NCBI RefSeq assembly: GCF_018333235.1
Contig: NZ_BORP01000001.1
Location: 744,001 to 808,000 of the forward strand
DNA length: 64,000 nucleotides
Direction of reading: 5' to 3'
From: Ornithinibacillus bavariensis
GTDB taxonomy: Bacteria > Bacillota > Bacilli > Bacillales > Amphibacillaceae
Below the pieces are notes generated by a model. The model searched no databases. It had not been told where the DNA came from and was given only the letters and a program-made list of their open reading frames with translations. Of the stretch, positions 8,953 through 17,959 are shown piece after piece (within the stretch, counting starts at the first letter, position 1; every line of letters starts with the position of its first letter). The translations under genes were made by a program, and so were the position numbers.

Positions 8953-9867
8953 TTGCTAATAAATCGTAAAATTAGACTTATACATCTTCATCGATGTCGA
9001 GGCATATCACGCCAAAAACTCCGTAGGCTACTTCAAATTGATCCTTCCCTTAAAAATGTCTTTCAGTTATCCTCCTCACAGTTAAGTAGATATCTTTCCA
9101 CTAACCAAGAAAAATCTGAATTACTATACCAAGATTTACATAATGAAGAGATAATACAAGATATTTATCGTGATCAAAAACGATATTCGATTATTACTAT
9201 ACTTGACGATAACTATCCTCCTATGTTAAAAGCTATTAAGGATGCCCCAATCGTGTTATATGCAGCTGGGAATTTATCCCTATTAACATCTGCCCCCTTA
9301 TTAAGTGTAATTGGTACTAGAAAACCATCTCCTTTGGCATATCCTAATATGAAATTTATCGTAACGCCACTAGTTCAGCAGAAATGGGTCATTGTTAGCG
9401 GAATGGCTAGGGGGATAGACAGCTATGCCCATCGATTGGCACTCCTTCATAAAGGGAAAACAATAGCCGTATTAGGTAGTGGATTTCATCATGTATATCC
9501 ACAAGAAAATAGTATGCTATTCAAGCATATTACTCAAAATGGACTAGCTATATCAGAATATCCGCCTAATGTTAGACCAAAGCCTTATCACTTCCCCGAA
9601 AGAAATCGTATAATAAGTGGGTTGTCATTTGGTACACTTGTAATCGAAGCAACTGAAAAAAGTGGGACATTAATAACAGTTGATCAAGCTTTAGATCAAG
9701 GCAGGGAGGTATATGCAGTACCAGGACCACCTTATATTCTAGAATCAAAGGGTTGTCTGCAATTGATACAAGACGGAGCAAAACTAGTCCAAACCTATGA
9801 AGATATATTTTTAGACTGGGAAATTTTGAAGGATAATTGGTACCACATTACAGGTATTTTGAAATAA
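8953..9867 (+). CDS. dprA: DNA processing protein DprA
   Basis: DprA binds incoming single-stranded DNA during natural transformation and loads RecA on it. The protein is 304 residues. An N-terminal helix-hairpin-helix-like region (1-75) is followed by the Rossmann-like DprA/Smf core. Visible motifs are VIGTRKPS (119-126), SGMARGIDSYAH (149-160), GSGFHHVYP (175-183) and FPERNRIISGLS (214-225). No long C-terminal winged helix is present. The start is TTG with GGAAGTGAAG upstream. The gene is intact, so competence is possible, but no other com gene lies in the window. Confidence 0.95.
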   Translation: MLINRKIRLIHLHRCRGISRQKLRRLLQIDPSLKNVFQLSSSQLSRYLSTNQEKSELLYQDLHNEEIIQDIYRDQKRYSIITILDDNYPPMLKAIKDAPIVLYAAGNLSLLTSAPLLSVIGTRKPSPLAYPNMKFIVTPLVQQKWVIVSGMARGIDSYAHRLALLHKGKTIAVLGSGFHHVYPQENSMLFKHITQNGLAISEYPPNVRPKPYHFPERNRIISGLSFGTLVIEATEKSGTLITVDQALDQGREVYAVPGPPYILESKGCLQLIQDGAKLVQTYEDIFLDWEILKDNWYHITGILK

Positions 9868-9882
9868 AGTTATATTGTATGT

Positions 9883-9911
9883 TTGACAAATGAAGCGTAT
9901 ATATTTAATAT
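9883..9911 (+). promoter_or_regulatory. Upstream SigA-type promoter for topA
   Basis: TTGACA, a 17-base spacer and TAATAT in the 212-base gap before topA. The -35 is consensus. Confidence 0.65.
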
Positions 9912-9967
9912 TAGTGAGGATTTAATGAAGAATTTTATTATTGAATAGAAAGTTAAAACTGAAAATA

Positions 9968-9996
9968 TTGACATTTTAATTATCTATTCTTACATT
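9968..9996 (+). promoter_or_regulatory. Downstream SigA-type promoter for topA
   Basis: TTGACA, a 17-base spacer and TACATT, 85 bases after the first promoter. Tandem promoters would suit a supercoiling-responsive gene. Confidence 0.65.
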
Positions 9997-10079
9997 AAGA
10001 TGTATAGCACTTTTTAGGACACGAAGGATTTAGGATTACTTGTACTAGATTTTCGTTACCTCAGTTAAGGAGGAATAGA

Positions 10080-12158
10080 ATGGCTGACTATCTCGTAATT
10101 GTTGAATCGCCTGCAAAAGCTAAAACAATTGAACGATACTTGGGAAAAAAATATAAAGTAAAAGCTTCCATGGGACATGTTATTGACTTACCGAAGAGTC
10201 AAATGGGAGTTGATGTAGAAGATGGATATAAGATAAAGTATATTACCATTCGAGGTAAAGGTGATATTTTAAAGGATTTGAAGAAATCTGCGAAAAAAGC
10301 GAAAAAAGTATTTCTTGCTGCCGACCCGGATCGTGAGGGTGAGGCGATTGCTTGGCATTTAGCTCATGCACTTAATGTTGATGAGAACTCTCAATGTCGA
10401 GTAGTATTTAATGAAATTACGAAGGATGCGATTAAGGACTCATTTAAAAATCCAAGGTCGATAGATACGGACCTTGTTGATGCTCAGCAAGCAAGGAGAG
10501 TACTTGACCGTTTAGTCGGTTATAATATTAGTCCTTTACTATGGAAAAAAGTGAAAAAAGGACTAAGTGCTGGGCGCGTTCAATCTGTTGCATTAAAACT
10601 AATAATAGATAGAGAAAATGAAATTAATAATTTTAACCCAGAAGAGTACTGGTCCATTGAAGGGGTTTTTAAAAAAGGAAAAGATACATTTGAGGGCTCC
10701 TTTTACGGAATGGACGGTAAGAAATTAGAGCTTAATTCCGAAAAGGATGTAAAAGAAATACTAGATATAATGGTGGATAAAAAGTTTTCTGTTGATAATG
10801 TTGTTAAAAAAGAAAGAAAACGAAATCCTGCAAAACCATTTACAACCTCATCCTTGCAACAGGAAGCAGCTAGAAAACTAAACTTCCGCGCTAAGAAAAC
10901 AATGATGATTGCTCAGCAGCTGTATGAAGGAATAGATTTAGGGAAATCGGCAGGAGGTATTACTGGTTTAATAACATATATGCGTACTGACTCAACACGT
11001 ATATCGGAAACTGCTAAACAGGAAGCGAAAGGGTTTATTGAACAAACCTATGGCGCTTCGTATCTCGGTGAAAACAAAGCTGAAAAACAAAAAGGGAATG
11101 CACAAGATGCACACGAAGCCATTCGCCCTACTTCCATACTTCGAGAACCTAGCATGCTAAAAGATAAACTTTCAAGAGATCAGCTTCGTCTGTATAAATT
11201 AATTTGGGAACGTTTCTTGGCAAGCCAAATGGCGCCAGCAATCCTAGACACGATGACTGTCAAAATGCTGAATAATAATGTAGAATTTCGTGCAACAGGC
11301 TCTACTGTAAAATTCAAAGGATTTATGAAAGTTTATATAGAGGGATCAGATGATAATCAAAAAGAAGAGAATAGGATGCTACCTGATTTAGAAGCGGGTA
11401 TGGAAATTAATGCTGAAGAAATTAATCCAAATCAGCATTTTACACAGCCACCTCCACGTTATACAGAGGCAAGACTTGTAAAAACGATGGAGGAATTAGG
11501 AATTGGAAGACCTTCTACTTACGCACCAACAATTGACACGATACAACGTCGTGGCTATGTCACACTAGATAATAAACGATTTGTTCCTACTGAACTGGGA
11601 ATTATTGTCATAGAATCCTTAAAAGAGTTTTTCCCTGAAATTATTGATGCAGACTTTACAGCTAAAATGGAAAATGATTTAGATGCGATAGAAGAGGGAA
11701 AGATAGAGTGGGTTAATATTGTTGATGACTTTTACAATGGCTTCCAAAAGCGATTAGCAAAAGCTGAAGAGGAAATGGATAAAGTTGAGATAAGAGATGA
11801 GCCTGCAGGAGTCACTTGTGAGAACTGTGGTCATGAAATGGTTTATAAAATGGGGCGATATGGCAAATTCCTAGCTTGCTCAAACTTTCCAGATTGTCGC
11901 AACACAAAGCCGATTCTAAAGGACATAGGTGTAACCTGTCCAAAATGTAAAGAAGGCAATGTAGTAGAAAGAAAATCCAAAAAACAGCGATTATTTTATG
12001 GTTGTGATCGATTCCCAGAGTGTGACTTTGTCTCATGGGATAAACCGATTGCAAGGCCATGTCCAAAATGTGATTCTTTACTCGTTGAAAAACGCGGGAA
12101 GAAAGAAACGCAAATTGTATGTACCAACTGTGATTATAAAGAAAATAGTCAAGGGTAA
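10080..12158 (+). CDS. topA: DNA topoisomerase I
   Basis: Type IA topoisomerase that relaxes negative supercoils. The protein is 692 residues, the Bacillus length. An N-terminal TOPRIM domain (about 3-120) carries the [16 protein letters not shown] start and the acidic [13 protein letters not shown] motif. The catalytic tyrosine is Y300 in [12 protein letters not shown]. Three C-terminal four-cysteine zinc ribbons follow: CENC...CSNFPDC from about residue 580, CPKC...CDRFPEC and CPKC...CTNC. The ATG follows AAGGAGG. In B. subtilis trmFO is the next gene, but not here. Confidence 0.98.
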   Translation: MADYLVIVESPAKAKTIERYLGKKYKVKASMGHVIDLPKSQMGVDVEDGYKIKYITIRGKGDILKDLKKSAKKAKKVFLAADPDREGEAIAWHLAHALNVDENSQCRVVFNEITKDAIKDSFKNPRSIDTDLVDAQQARRVLDRLVGYNISPLLWKKVKKGLSAGRVQSVALKLIIDRENEINNFNPEEYWSIEGVFKKGKDTFEGSFYGMDGKKLELNSEKDVKEILDIMVDKKFSVDNVVKKERKRNPAKPFTTSSLQQEAARKLNFRAKKTMMIAQQLYEGIDLGKSAGGITGLITYMRTDSTRISETAKQEAKGFIEQTYGASYLGENKAEKQKGNAQDAHEAIRPTSILREPSMLKDKLSRDQLRLYKLIWERFLASQMAPAILDTMTVKMLNNNVEFRATGSTVKFKGFMKVYIEGSDDNQKEENRMLPDLEAGMEINAEEINPNQHFTQPPPRYTEARLVKTMEELGIGRPSTYAPTIDTIQRRGYVTLDNKRFVPTELGIIVIESLKEFFPEIIDADFTAKMENDLDAIEEGKIEWVNIVDDFYNGFQKRLAKAEEEMDKVEIRDEPAGVTCENCGHEMVYKMGRYGKFLACSNFPDCRNTKPILKDIGVTCPKCKEGNVVERKSKKQRLFYGCDRFPECDFVSWDKPIARPCPKCDSLLVEKRGKKETQIVCTNCDYKENSQG

Positions 12159-12161
12159 TAA

Positions 12162-12189
12162 AGAGTCACTCAGGTTTCTGAGTGACTCT
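12162..12189 (+). terminator. Hairpin terminator after topA
   Basis: A perfect 12-bp stem, AGAGTCACTCAG with CTGAGTGACTCT, around GTTT. The T tract is weak. Confidence 0.75.
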
Positions 12190-12353
12190 ATTTAGGATAA
12201 TCATAGGAAAAGTTTGATATTGGATTATCAAGGGAAAGAAAGTAATATAGCTTTTGATTATAATTTTTGGATAATTGGTAAAAATAATGTGTATAAAGTT
12301 AATTCGCAATATTTGAAGGTATCGAATTATGTCGAAAAATGAAGACTTCTTCG

Positions 12354-12382
12354 TTGACTAATTATTTCGTAATCGCTATAAT
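12354..12382 (+). promoter_or_regulatory. Strong SigA-type promoter, long leader before xerC
   Basis: TTGACT, a 17-base spacer and consensus TATAAT. Transcription would start near 12389, some 190 bases upstream of xerC, giving a long leader or a small RNA. Confidence 0.7.
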
Positions 12383-12520
12383 AAAGCATTGGTAAGCGAA
12401 TGTACTTGACACTATTATATACTAGAATTGGTTTATCATGTAAGATAATGCTTCAAAATAGTCACGAATGGGTAGGTATTGCAATCAATTCAGAATTTTG
12501 TTACAATTTTGTTAAATTTA

Positions 12521-12550
12521 TTGCATTTCCGCCTCTGTGTATGGTATATT
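12521..12550 (+). promoter_or_regulatory. Proximal promoter of xerC-hslVU-codY
   Basis: TTGCAT, an 18-base spacer and TATATT, with TG one base before the -10 (extended -10). It lies 30 bases upstream of the xerC TTG start. Confidence 0.55.
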
Positions 12551-12580
12551 TTTAAATGGCTGTCAAGTTGAGGTGAGGAT

Positions 12581-13495
12581 TTGGAACGCTTTGGTGAATA
12601 TCAACAGTTGTTTACAGAATATCTTCAAATAGAAAAAAATGCTTCACCATACACAATAGAATATTACCAACATGATTTGCAGGAGTTCTTGTCTTTTTTA
12701 TTGCAAGAGGGAATTATTGTGTTACAAGATATTGACCAACAAACTGTTCGACTTTTCTTAACAACACTTTACGATAGAAAGTTATCGCGGAAATCGGTAT
12801 CTAGAAAAATTTCTAGTTTACGTACATTTTATAAGTTTCTCGAGCGAGAGGAAATAGTAGATTCCAACCCTTTTATGGTAATTACATTACCTAAGGCAGC
12901 TAAAACAATTCCGGGCTTCCTATATGAAGAAGAGATAGAAAAACTATTTGAAGTCAATGACTTAGCAGATCCGTTGGGTCAAAGGAATCAAGCTCTAATT
13001 GAAATTTTATATGGAACTGGAATCCGTGTAAGTGAATGTCAGCAGTTAAGGATTCGAGATATAGACTTTTCAATTGGTACGTTGCTTGTTAAAGGGAAGG
13101 GTAGGAAAGAGCGATACGTTCCATTCGGTACCTTTGCCGAAAAGGCACTTCAGGTATACATACAGGATGGTAGAAGGCAGCTACTTGAAAAGAACGGGAC
13201 GAATGCTGAAGCTCTATTTCTAAACGCTAGAGGGAATTCTATCACAACAAGAGGAATTCGTTTAGTACTTGATAAAATGGTAGAAAAAGCAGCGCTAACT
13301 GTAAATGTTCACCCTCATAAGATCAGGCACACATTTGCGACTCATATGTTAAATGAAGGTGCAGACTTACGGACAGTTCAAGAGTTACTCGGACATGAAA
13401 ATCTATCTACTACACAAATTTATACACATGTGACAAAGGATCATTTACGTAATATTTATTTAAATAGCCATCCGAGAGCTAAAAGTCGAGAATAA
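12581..13495 (+). CDS. xerC: Tyrosine recombinase XerC (CodV)
   Basis: With XerD, this site-specific recombinase resolves chromosome dimers at dif. The protein is 304 residues. The N-terminal SAM-like DNA-binding domain covers about 1-95. The catalytic domain has R149 (GTGIRVSEC), a candidate Lys at 173 in KGKGRKER, H246 and R249 ([10 protein letters not shown]), H272 ([10 protein letters not shown]) and the nucleophile Y281. The start is TTG with GAGGTGAGGA upstream. In Bacillus it heads the codV-clpQ-clpY-codY operon, and the same order is seen here. Confidence 0.97.
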   Translation: MERFGEYQQLFTEYLQIEKNASPYTIEYYQHDLQEFLSFLLQEGIIVLQDIDQQTVRLFLTTLYDRKLSRKSVSRKISSLRTFYKFLEREEIVDSNPFMVITLPKAAKTIPGFLYEEEIEKLFEVNDLADPLGQRNQALIEILYGTGIRVSECQQLRIRDIDFSIGTLLVKGKGRKERYVPFGTFAEKALQVYIQDGRRQLLEKNGTNAEALFLNARGNSITTRGIRLVLDKMVEKAALTVNVHPHKIRHTFATHMLNEGADLRTVQELLGHENLSTTQIYTHVTKDHLRNIYLNSHPRAKSRE

Positions 13496-13512
13496 CGGAT
13501 GAGGTGATTTTA

Positions 13513-14058
13513 TTGGCACAAGAAATTCATGCTACCACGATATTTGCCGTTCAGCATAAAGGTGAATGTGCTATGAGTGGTGATGGGCAAGTAACACTAG
13601 GCAATTCAGTTGTCATGAAGCATAAAGCAAAAAAAGTAAGAAGATTGTATAATGGTCAAGTGCTTGCAGGTTTTGCAGGATCTGTCGCAGACGCTTTTAC
13701 CCTCTTCGAAAAATTTGAAGGGAAATTAGAGGCTTTTAATGGCAATCTGACAAGAGCAGCGGTTGAATTAGCACAAGAGTGGCGCAGTGATAAAGTACTT
13801 AGAAAGCTTGAAGCAATGTTAATTGTGATGAACAGAGAAAGTATGCTACTTATTTCTGGAACCGGTGAGGTAATCGAACCGGATGATGGAATATTGGCTA
13901 TTGGTTCAGGTGGAAATTATGCACTAAGTGCGGGTAGAGCTCTTGTATCCTATGCAGAGCATTTGTCAGCTAAAGATATTGCGCTTGCAGCAATGAAAAT
14001 TGCCGGTGAAATTTGTGTGTTTACAAACGATCAGATTACTCTAGAGGTACTAGACTAA
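13513..14058 (+). CDS. hslV: ATP-dependent protease subunit HslV (ClpQ/CodW)
   Basis: The peptidase subunit of the HslUV (ClpYQ) two-tier protease, a relative of proteasome beta subunits. It is 181 residues from the TTG start, which follows GAGGTG by 6 bases. The catalytic N-terminal region reads [13 protein letters not shown], so a seven-residue stretch precedes the Thr-Thr pair. That stretch must be removed if Thr is the nucleophile. The glycine-rich core motifs SGDGQVTLG and [14 protein letters not shown] are present. It lies 18 bases upstream of hslU. Confidence 0.96.
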   Translation: MAQEIHATTIFAVQHKGECAMSGDGQVTLGNSVVMKHKAKKVRRLYNGQVLAGFAGSVADAFTLFEKFEGKLEAFNGNLTRAAVELAQEWRSDKVLRKLEAMLIVMNRESMLLISGTGEVIEPDDGILAIGSGGNYALSAGRALVSYAEHLSAKDIALAAMKIAGEICVFTNDQITLEVLD

Positions 14059-14076
14059 TGAGGAGGCCATAAATAA

Positions 14077-15471
14077 ATGGAAATGAACTTTACTCCGAGA
14101 CAGATCGTGAATCAACTTGATAACTATATCATAGGTCAGCACAGTGCCAAAAAGTCAGTAGCGGTAGCTCTTCGGAATAGATATCGTCGAACATTACTAG
14201 ACGATAAGTTGCGAGACGAAATAGTCCCAAAAAACATTCTAATGATTGGTCCTACTGGTGTTGGTAAAACAGAAATAGCAAGAAGACTAGCCAAATTAGT
14301 TGGTGCACCATTTGTGAAGGTAGAGGCGACAAAGTTTACTGAGGTTGGATATGTGGGTCGAGATGTCGAATCCATGGTTCGTGATCTTGTGGAAATGTCC
14401 ATGCGGATGGTCAAGGAAGAAAAGTTGGAAAGTGTCAAAGACAAAGCGAAAGAAGAGGCAGACAAAAAGCTAGTAAAACTGCTTGTTCCTAAAGTTAAAA
14501 AGCAATCCACTATTACCAACCCATTTGAAATGCTTTTTTCTGGAGGAGGAGGTCATGAAGACTCTGAAGAGAACGGAGAAAAGGATGAAGAGATTAAAAG
14601 TAAACGTAGTAGAATAGCACATCAGCTAGCATTAGGAGAGTTAGAGGACACAATTGTAACAATTGAAATTGAAGAGGTTCCCCCTTCCATGTTCGACTTA
14701 TTACAGGGGTCTGGTATGGAACAAGTGGGAATGAATATGCAGGATGCATTAGGGCAATTTATGCCGAAAAAGAAAAAGAAACGCAAGCTACCTGTTTCCG
14801 AAGCGAGAAAAGTGTTAACCCAGCAAGAGGCACAGAAGTTGGTGGACATGGAGGAAGTTTCTCAGGAAGCAATAAAAAGGGCAGAGCAATCTGGAATCAT
14901 TTTTATTGATGAAATTGATAAAGTTGCAGGGAAACATGACAACTCACCAAATGTTTCGCGTGAAGGAGTGCAACGAGATATTTTACCAATAGTTGAAGGA
15001 TCAACAGTTGTAACAAAATATGGTCCTGTCAAAACGGATTATATGCTATTTATTGCTGCTGGGGCATTTCACATGGCAAAACCATCAGATTTAATACCAG
15101 AGCTACAAGGAAGGTTTCCAATTCGAGTAGAATTAGAAAAATTATCCATAGATGATTTTGTACGAATATTAAACGAACCTTCAAACGCTCTATTAAAGCA
15201 ATATCAAGCTTTGCTAAAAACGGAAGGTATAAATGTCGTATTTACCGACAAAGCTGTTAATAGAATTGCTGAAATCGCTTATCAGGTCAACCAAGATACA
15301 GATAACATTGGTGCTAGGAGGCTTCATACAATACTAGAGAAGCTATTAGAGGATCTATCGTTTGAAGCACCGGACGTTTCTATGGAGACTGTGGAAATAA
15401 CTCCTGAATACGTTGATCAAAAATTAAGCACAATTGTTAAGAATAAAGATTTAAGTCAATTTATCTTATAA
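14077..15471 (+). CDS. hslU: ATP-dependent unfoldase HslU (ClpY)
   Basis: This AAA+ unfoldase feeds proteins into the HslV chamber. The protein is 464 residues. Walker A is GPTGVGKT at 58-65, and the pore-lining GYVGRD motif lies near 90-95. The intermediate (I) domain occupies about 110-245 and includes the acidic stretch [12 protein letters not shown]. Walker B is IIFIDEIDK near 273-281, and a C-terminal small AAA domain follows. The C-terminus DLSQFIL fits the tail that inserts into HslV. The ATG has GAGGAGG upstream. Confidence 0.98.
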   Translation: MEMNFTPRQIVNQLDNYIIGQHSAKKSVAVALRNRYRRTLLDDKLRDEIVPKNILMIGPTGVGKTEIARRLAKLVGAPFVKVEATKFTEVGYVGRDVESMVRDLVEMSMRMVKEEKLESVKDKAKEEADKKLVKLLVPKVKKQSTITNPFEMLFSGGGGHEDSEENGEKDEEIKSKRSRIAHQLALGELEDTIVTIEIEEVPPSMFDLLQGSGMEQVGMNMQDALGQFMPKKKKKRKLPVSEARKVLTQQEAQKLVDMEEVSQEAIKRAEQSGIIFIDEIDKVAGKHDNSPNVSREGVQRDILPIVEGSTVVTKYGPVKTDYMLFIAAGAFHMAKPSDLIPELQGRFPIRVELEKLSIDDFVRILNEPSNALLKQYQALLKTEGINVVFTDKAVNRIAEIAYQVNQDTDNIGARRLHTILEKLLEDLSFEAPDVSMETVEITPEYVDQKLSTIVKNKDLSQFIL

Positions 15472-15499
15472 AATATATTAAATGGAGGAAATCAGTAAA

Positions 15500-16279
15500 A
15501 TGGAACTATTAGATCGCGCAAGAAAAATTAACTCAATGTTGCAAAAGGCTACAGGAAAATCAGTAAACTTTAATGACATGGCAGCATCTCTTACAGATGT
15601 TATCAAAGGAAATGTTTTCATTCTTAGCAGAAGAGGTAAGTTATTAGGTTATGCTATTAACCAGGAAATTGAGAATGAGCGCATGAAATCTATGCTGGAA
15701 GAGAGACAATTTCCAGAGGAATATACGGAAGGGCTATTTCATATTCATGAAACTACAGCTAACCTAGACATCGACAGTCAATATACTGTATTCCCAGTGG
15801 AGAATCGTGAATTATTTAAAACAGGTCTTACGACTATCGTTCCGATAATTGGAGGCGGAGAACGCTTAGGTACATTAATTATTGGTAGATTAAAGGAAAG
15901 CTTTAACAATGATGACCTACTGCTTGCTGAATATGGTGCTACAGTTGTAGGTATGGAAATCCTTCACGAAAAGACAGAGGAAATTGAAATGGAAGCTAGA
16001 AGTAAGGCAGTAGTGCAAATGGCTATCAGCTCCCTTTCCTACAGCGAGCTAGAAGCTATTGATCATATTTTCGAAGAATTAAATGGACATGAAGGGCTTC
16101 TAGTAGCAAGTAAAATTGCTGACCGAGTTGGTATCACTCGCTCCGTTATCGTAAACGCACTAAGAAAATTAGAAAGTGCTGGAGTTATTGAATCACGCTC
16201 ACTTGGTATGAAAGGAACATATATCAAGGTACTAAATGATAAATTCTTAGTAGAATTAGATAGATTACGCTCTAGATAA
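15500..16279 (+). CDS. codY: GTP- and BCAA-sensing transcriptional repressor CodY
   Basis: CodY is the global nutrient-sensing regulator of low-GC Firmicutes. GTP and branched-chain amino acids raise its DNA affinity. The protein is 259 residues, exactly the B. subtilis length, when started at ATG 15500, which has a GGAGG site upstream. An in-frame ATG at 15482 overlaps that site and was rejected. The N-terminal GAF domain covers about 1-155. The winged helix-turn-helix includes [19 protein letters not shown] at 203-221. A strong terminator follows. Confidence 0.98.
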   Translation: MELLDRARKINSMLQKATGKSVNFNDMAASLTDVIKGNVFILSRRGKLLGYAINQEIENERMKSMLEERQFPEEYTEGLFHIHETTANLDIDSQYTVFPVENRELFKTGLTTIVPIIGGGERLGTLIIGRLKESFNNDDLLLAEYGATVVGMEILHEKTEEIEMEARSKAVVQMAISSLSYSELEAIDHIFEELNGHEGLLVASKIADRVGITRSVIVNALRKLESAGVIESRSLGMKGTYIKVLNDKFLVELDRLRSR

Positions 16280-16344
16280 ATAATACTAGCAAGAGTAGGA
16301 AGTATGTAATTTATTTCTATCTGGTGTATAAGTTATATAAGCTA

Positions 16345-16378
16345 AAAATCCTAGACCAAAAGGTCTAGGATTTTTTAT
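16345..16378 (+). terminator. Rho-independent terminator after codY
   Basis: A 13-bp stem, AAAATCCTAGACC with GGTCTAGGATTTT, a 4-base loop and a T run. It separates codY from the flagellar operon. Confidence 0.92.
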
Positions 16379-16442
16379 TTTGAAAGATAATTTACTTCAC
16401 TAAATTTTATCACTTGGTAGTATAACAAATTTCTACACCAAT

Positions 16443-16499
16443 ATTTGCTGTTGTTTTCGCAAATAGTTAATAATACCTAGTTATTTGCTACTGTTTTCG
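16443..16499 (+). repeat. Paired 17-bp direct repeats upstream of flgB
   Basis: ATTTGCTGTTGTTTTCG (16443-16459) and ATTTGCTACTGTTTTCG (16483-16499) match at 15 of 17 bases and start exactly 40 bp apart. Between them, GCAAATA (16459-16465) and TATTTGC (16482-16488) form an inverted pair. They lie in the 351-base gap between codY and flgB. Farther down, GCGGATAT at 16542-16549 looks like a SigD -10, but no TAAA box lies at the right distance. I could not place a convincing SigA promoter in this gap. Confidence 0.5.
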
Positions 16500-16630
16500 G
16501 TGTTAAAGGGTAAATAATGTCGAATTTTGATGGACTTTAAAGCGGATATAAATTACAATATTCGTATATAAATTATATTTTTTGACCGTCAATAATAAAA
16601 AAAGAAATTTATTAGGGAGGTTTGAAATAA

Positions 16631-17026
16631 ATGGAGTTGTTTGGTGGGACGATTAATACATTACAGCAATCATTAAATTATGCTTCAGTTAAGAACCAGG
16701 TGATTACGTCCAATATTGCCAATGTTGACACACCTAATTATAAAGCAAGGGACGTTGTTTTTAAAGATATCCTTCAAAACGAAATTTCCAATTCTATTAC
16801 AGCTAAACGCACACATCCTAAACATATCCCGTTTAGTAATGAATCAAATCAACCATATAAAATTGTGGTCAACCAGGATACTACCTACAATCACAATGGA
16901 AACAATGTCGATATTGACAAGCAAATGGCTGAATTAGCTCAGAATCAAATTTATTATCAAAGTTTAATTGAACGTATAAACGGTAAGTTTAATAGTTTAC
17001 AAACGGTGATAAAAGGAGGTAGATAA
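16631..17026 (+). CDS. flgB: Flagellar basal-body rod protein FlgB
   Basis: A proximal rod protein of the flagellum, secreted through the export gate without a cleaved signal. It is 131 residues. The N-terminal flagellar rod motif ITSNIANVDTPNYKARDV (about 26-43) and the C-terminal helical segment that pairs with it are present. The gene opens the large fla/che operon. The ATG has GGGAGG upstream. It is followed two bases later by flgC. Confidence 0.97.
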   Translation: MELFGGTINTLQQSLNYASVKNQVITSNIANVDTPNYKARDVVFKDILQNEISNSITAKRTHPKHIPFSNESNQPYKIVVNQDTTYNHNGNNVDIDKQMAELAQNQIYYQSLIERINGKFNSLQTVIKGGR

Positions 17027-17028
17027 TC

Positions 17029-17484
17029 GTGTCAATATTTAATGCGTTTAATGCTAGTGCGAGTGCATTAACCGCCAATCGCTTGAGAATGGATGTTATC
17101 TCCTCAAATATGGCCAATGCAAATACGACCAGGGCAACAATAAATGAAAACGGAGAATATGAACCATATCGAAGAAAAATGGTAAATATAGAGCCTACAG
17201 ATAAAAGCTTCCAATCTTTTCTTCAGAAAGCACAAAATAAATCTACTAACCCTACTACAGGTGTGCGGGTTACAAGAATTGTAGAAGATGAAGAGCCTTT
17301 TAAATTAGTCTATGACCCTACACATCCTGATGCAAATGAAGAAGGATATGTACTTATGCCAAATGTAGATCCCTTAAAAGAAATGGTTGATCTAATGAGT
17401 GCAACAAGGTCATATGAAGCGAATATCACAGCACTAAATGCAAGTAAAAGTATGCTTATGAAGGCGCTAGAAATTGGTAGATAA
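17029..17484 (+). CDS. flgC: Flagellar basal-body rod protein FlgC
   Basis: A second proximal rod protein that assembles with FlgB, FlgF and FlgG on the MS ring. It is 151 residues. The N-terminal rod motif is MDVISSNMANANTTR (about 22-36), and the C-terminal motif is EMVDLMSATRSYEANITALNA. The start is GTG, with GGAGGT inside the end of flgB, so the two are probably coupled. Confidence 0.97.
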   Translation: MSIFNAFNASASALTANRLRMDVISSNMANANTTRATINENGEYEPYRRKMVNIEPTDKSFQSFLQKAQNKSTNPTTGVRVTRIVEDEEPFKLVYDPTHPDANEEGYVLMPNVDPLKEMVDLMSATRSYEANITALNASKSMLMKALEIGR

Positions 17485-17495
17485 GGAGAATAGTT

Positions 17496-17798
17496 ATGAA
17501 TCTCGGAGTTAATAGCATTACAAATACACCAATTGGTACTACTGTAAAAGAACAGGTCAAATCGCCTGGTGAGGCGCAAGCAAGCTTTGCAAATGTGTTT
17601 AAGAATGCCATTAACGATGTTAATGATTTACAAAATTTATCTGATAAGAAGACAGAGGCACTAGCATTAGGGCAAATTAATGACTTACACGATGTCATGA
17701 TTACAGCTCAAAAGGCAAGTATTACATTAGAAGCAACTGTAGAGATTCAACGAAAAGTAATTGATGCATATAACGAGATTATGCGAATGCAAGTGTAG
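17496..17798 (+). CDS. fliE: Flagellar hook-basal body complex protein FliE
   Basis: FliE forms the junction between the MS ring and the rod. It is 100 residues, the normal size. It has the FANVFKNAINDVNDLQNLSDKK region (about 29-50) and the C-terminal DVMITAQKASITLEATVEIQRK pattern of the family. It follows flgC by 11 bases. A 161-base gap to fliF contains no further gene. Confidence 0.96.
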   Translation: MNLGVNSITNTPIGTTVKEQVKSPGEAQASFANVFKNAINDVNDLQNLSDKKTEALALGQINDLHDVMITAQKASITLEATVEIQRKVIDAYNEIMRMQV

Positions 17799-17959
17799 TC
17801 TTCTTATAAATATATCGGAAGATTTACCATTAATTTAATGTTTACATTTAAAATACATAATAATTTTATAGGCTTGATGGATGAAAACTATGGTACCGGT
17901 TGTGTTTAAGGAAGCCATGGTTTCTACAATTATTGTTTTGGAATTTGGCGGGGGAGTAC

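Larger units (their letters stand above)
12190..12580 (+). other. Gene-free gap where trmFO is normally found
   Basis: The 422-base interval between topA and xerC contains no open reading frame that resembles TrmFO, and I see no remnant of its N-terminal FAD-binding glycine motif. What it does hold is the topA hairpin, a near-consensus promoter at 12354-12382, a pair of 7-base inverted arms (AAGCATT at 12384-12390 and AATGCTT at 12447-12453), and a second promoter at 12521-12550. Confidence 0.6.

Noticed and set aside
12486-12506. TTCAGAA core resembling a CodY box upstream of xerC.
   Set aside because: The flanking bases fit the 15-base CodY consensus poorly (about six mismatches).
16520-16550. 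GCGGATAT as a SigD -10 upstream of flgB.
   Set aside because: No TAAA box lies 13-17 bases upstream, so the promoter is not supported.
17878-17915. A 10-codon frame (MDENYGTGCV) in the fliE-fliF gap.
   Set aside because: It has no ribosome-binding site and no linked structure, unlike the frame before swrD.
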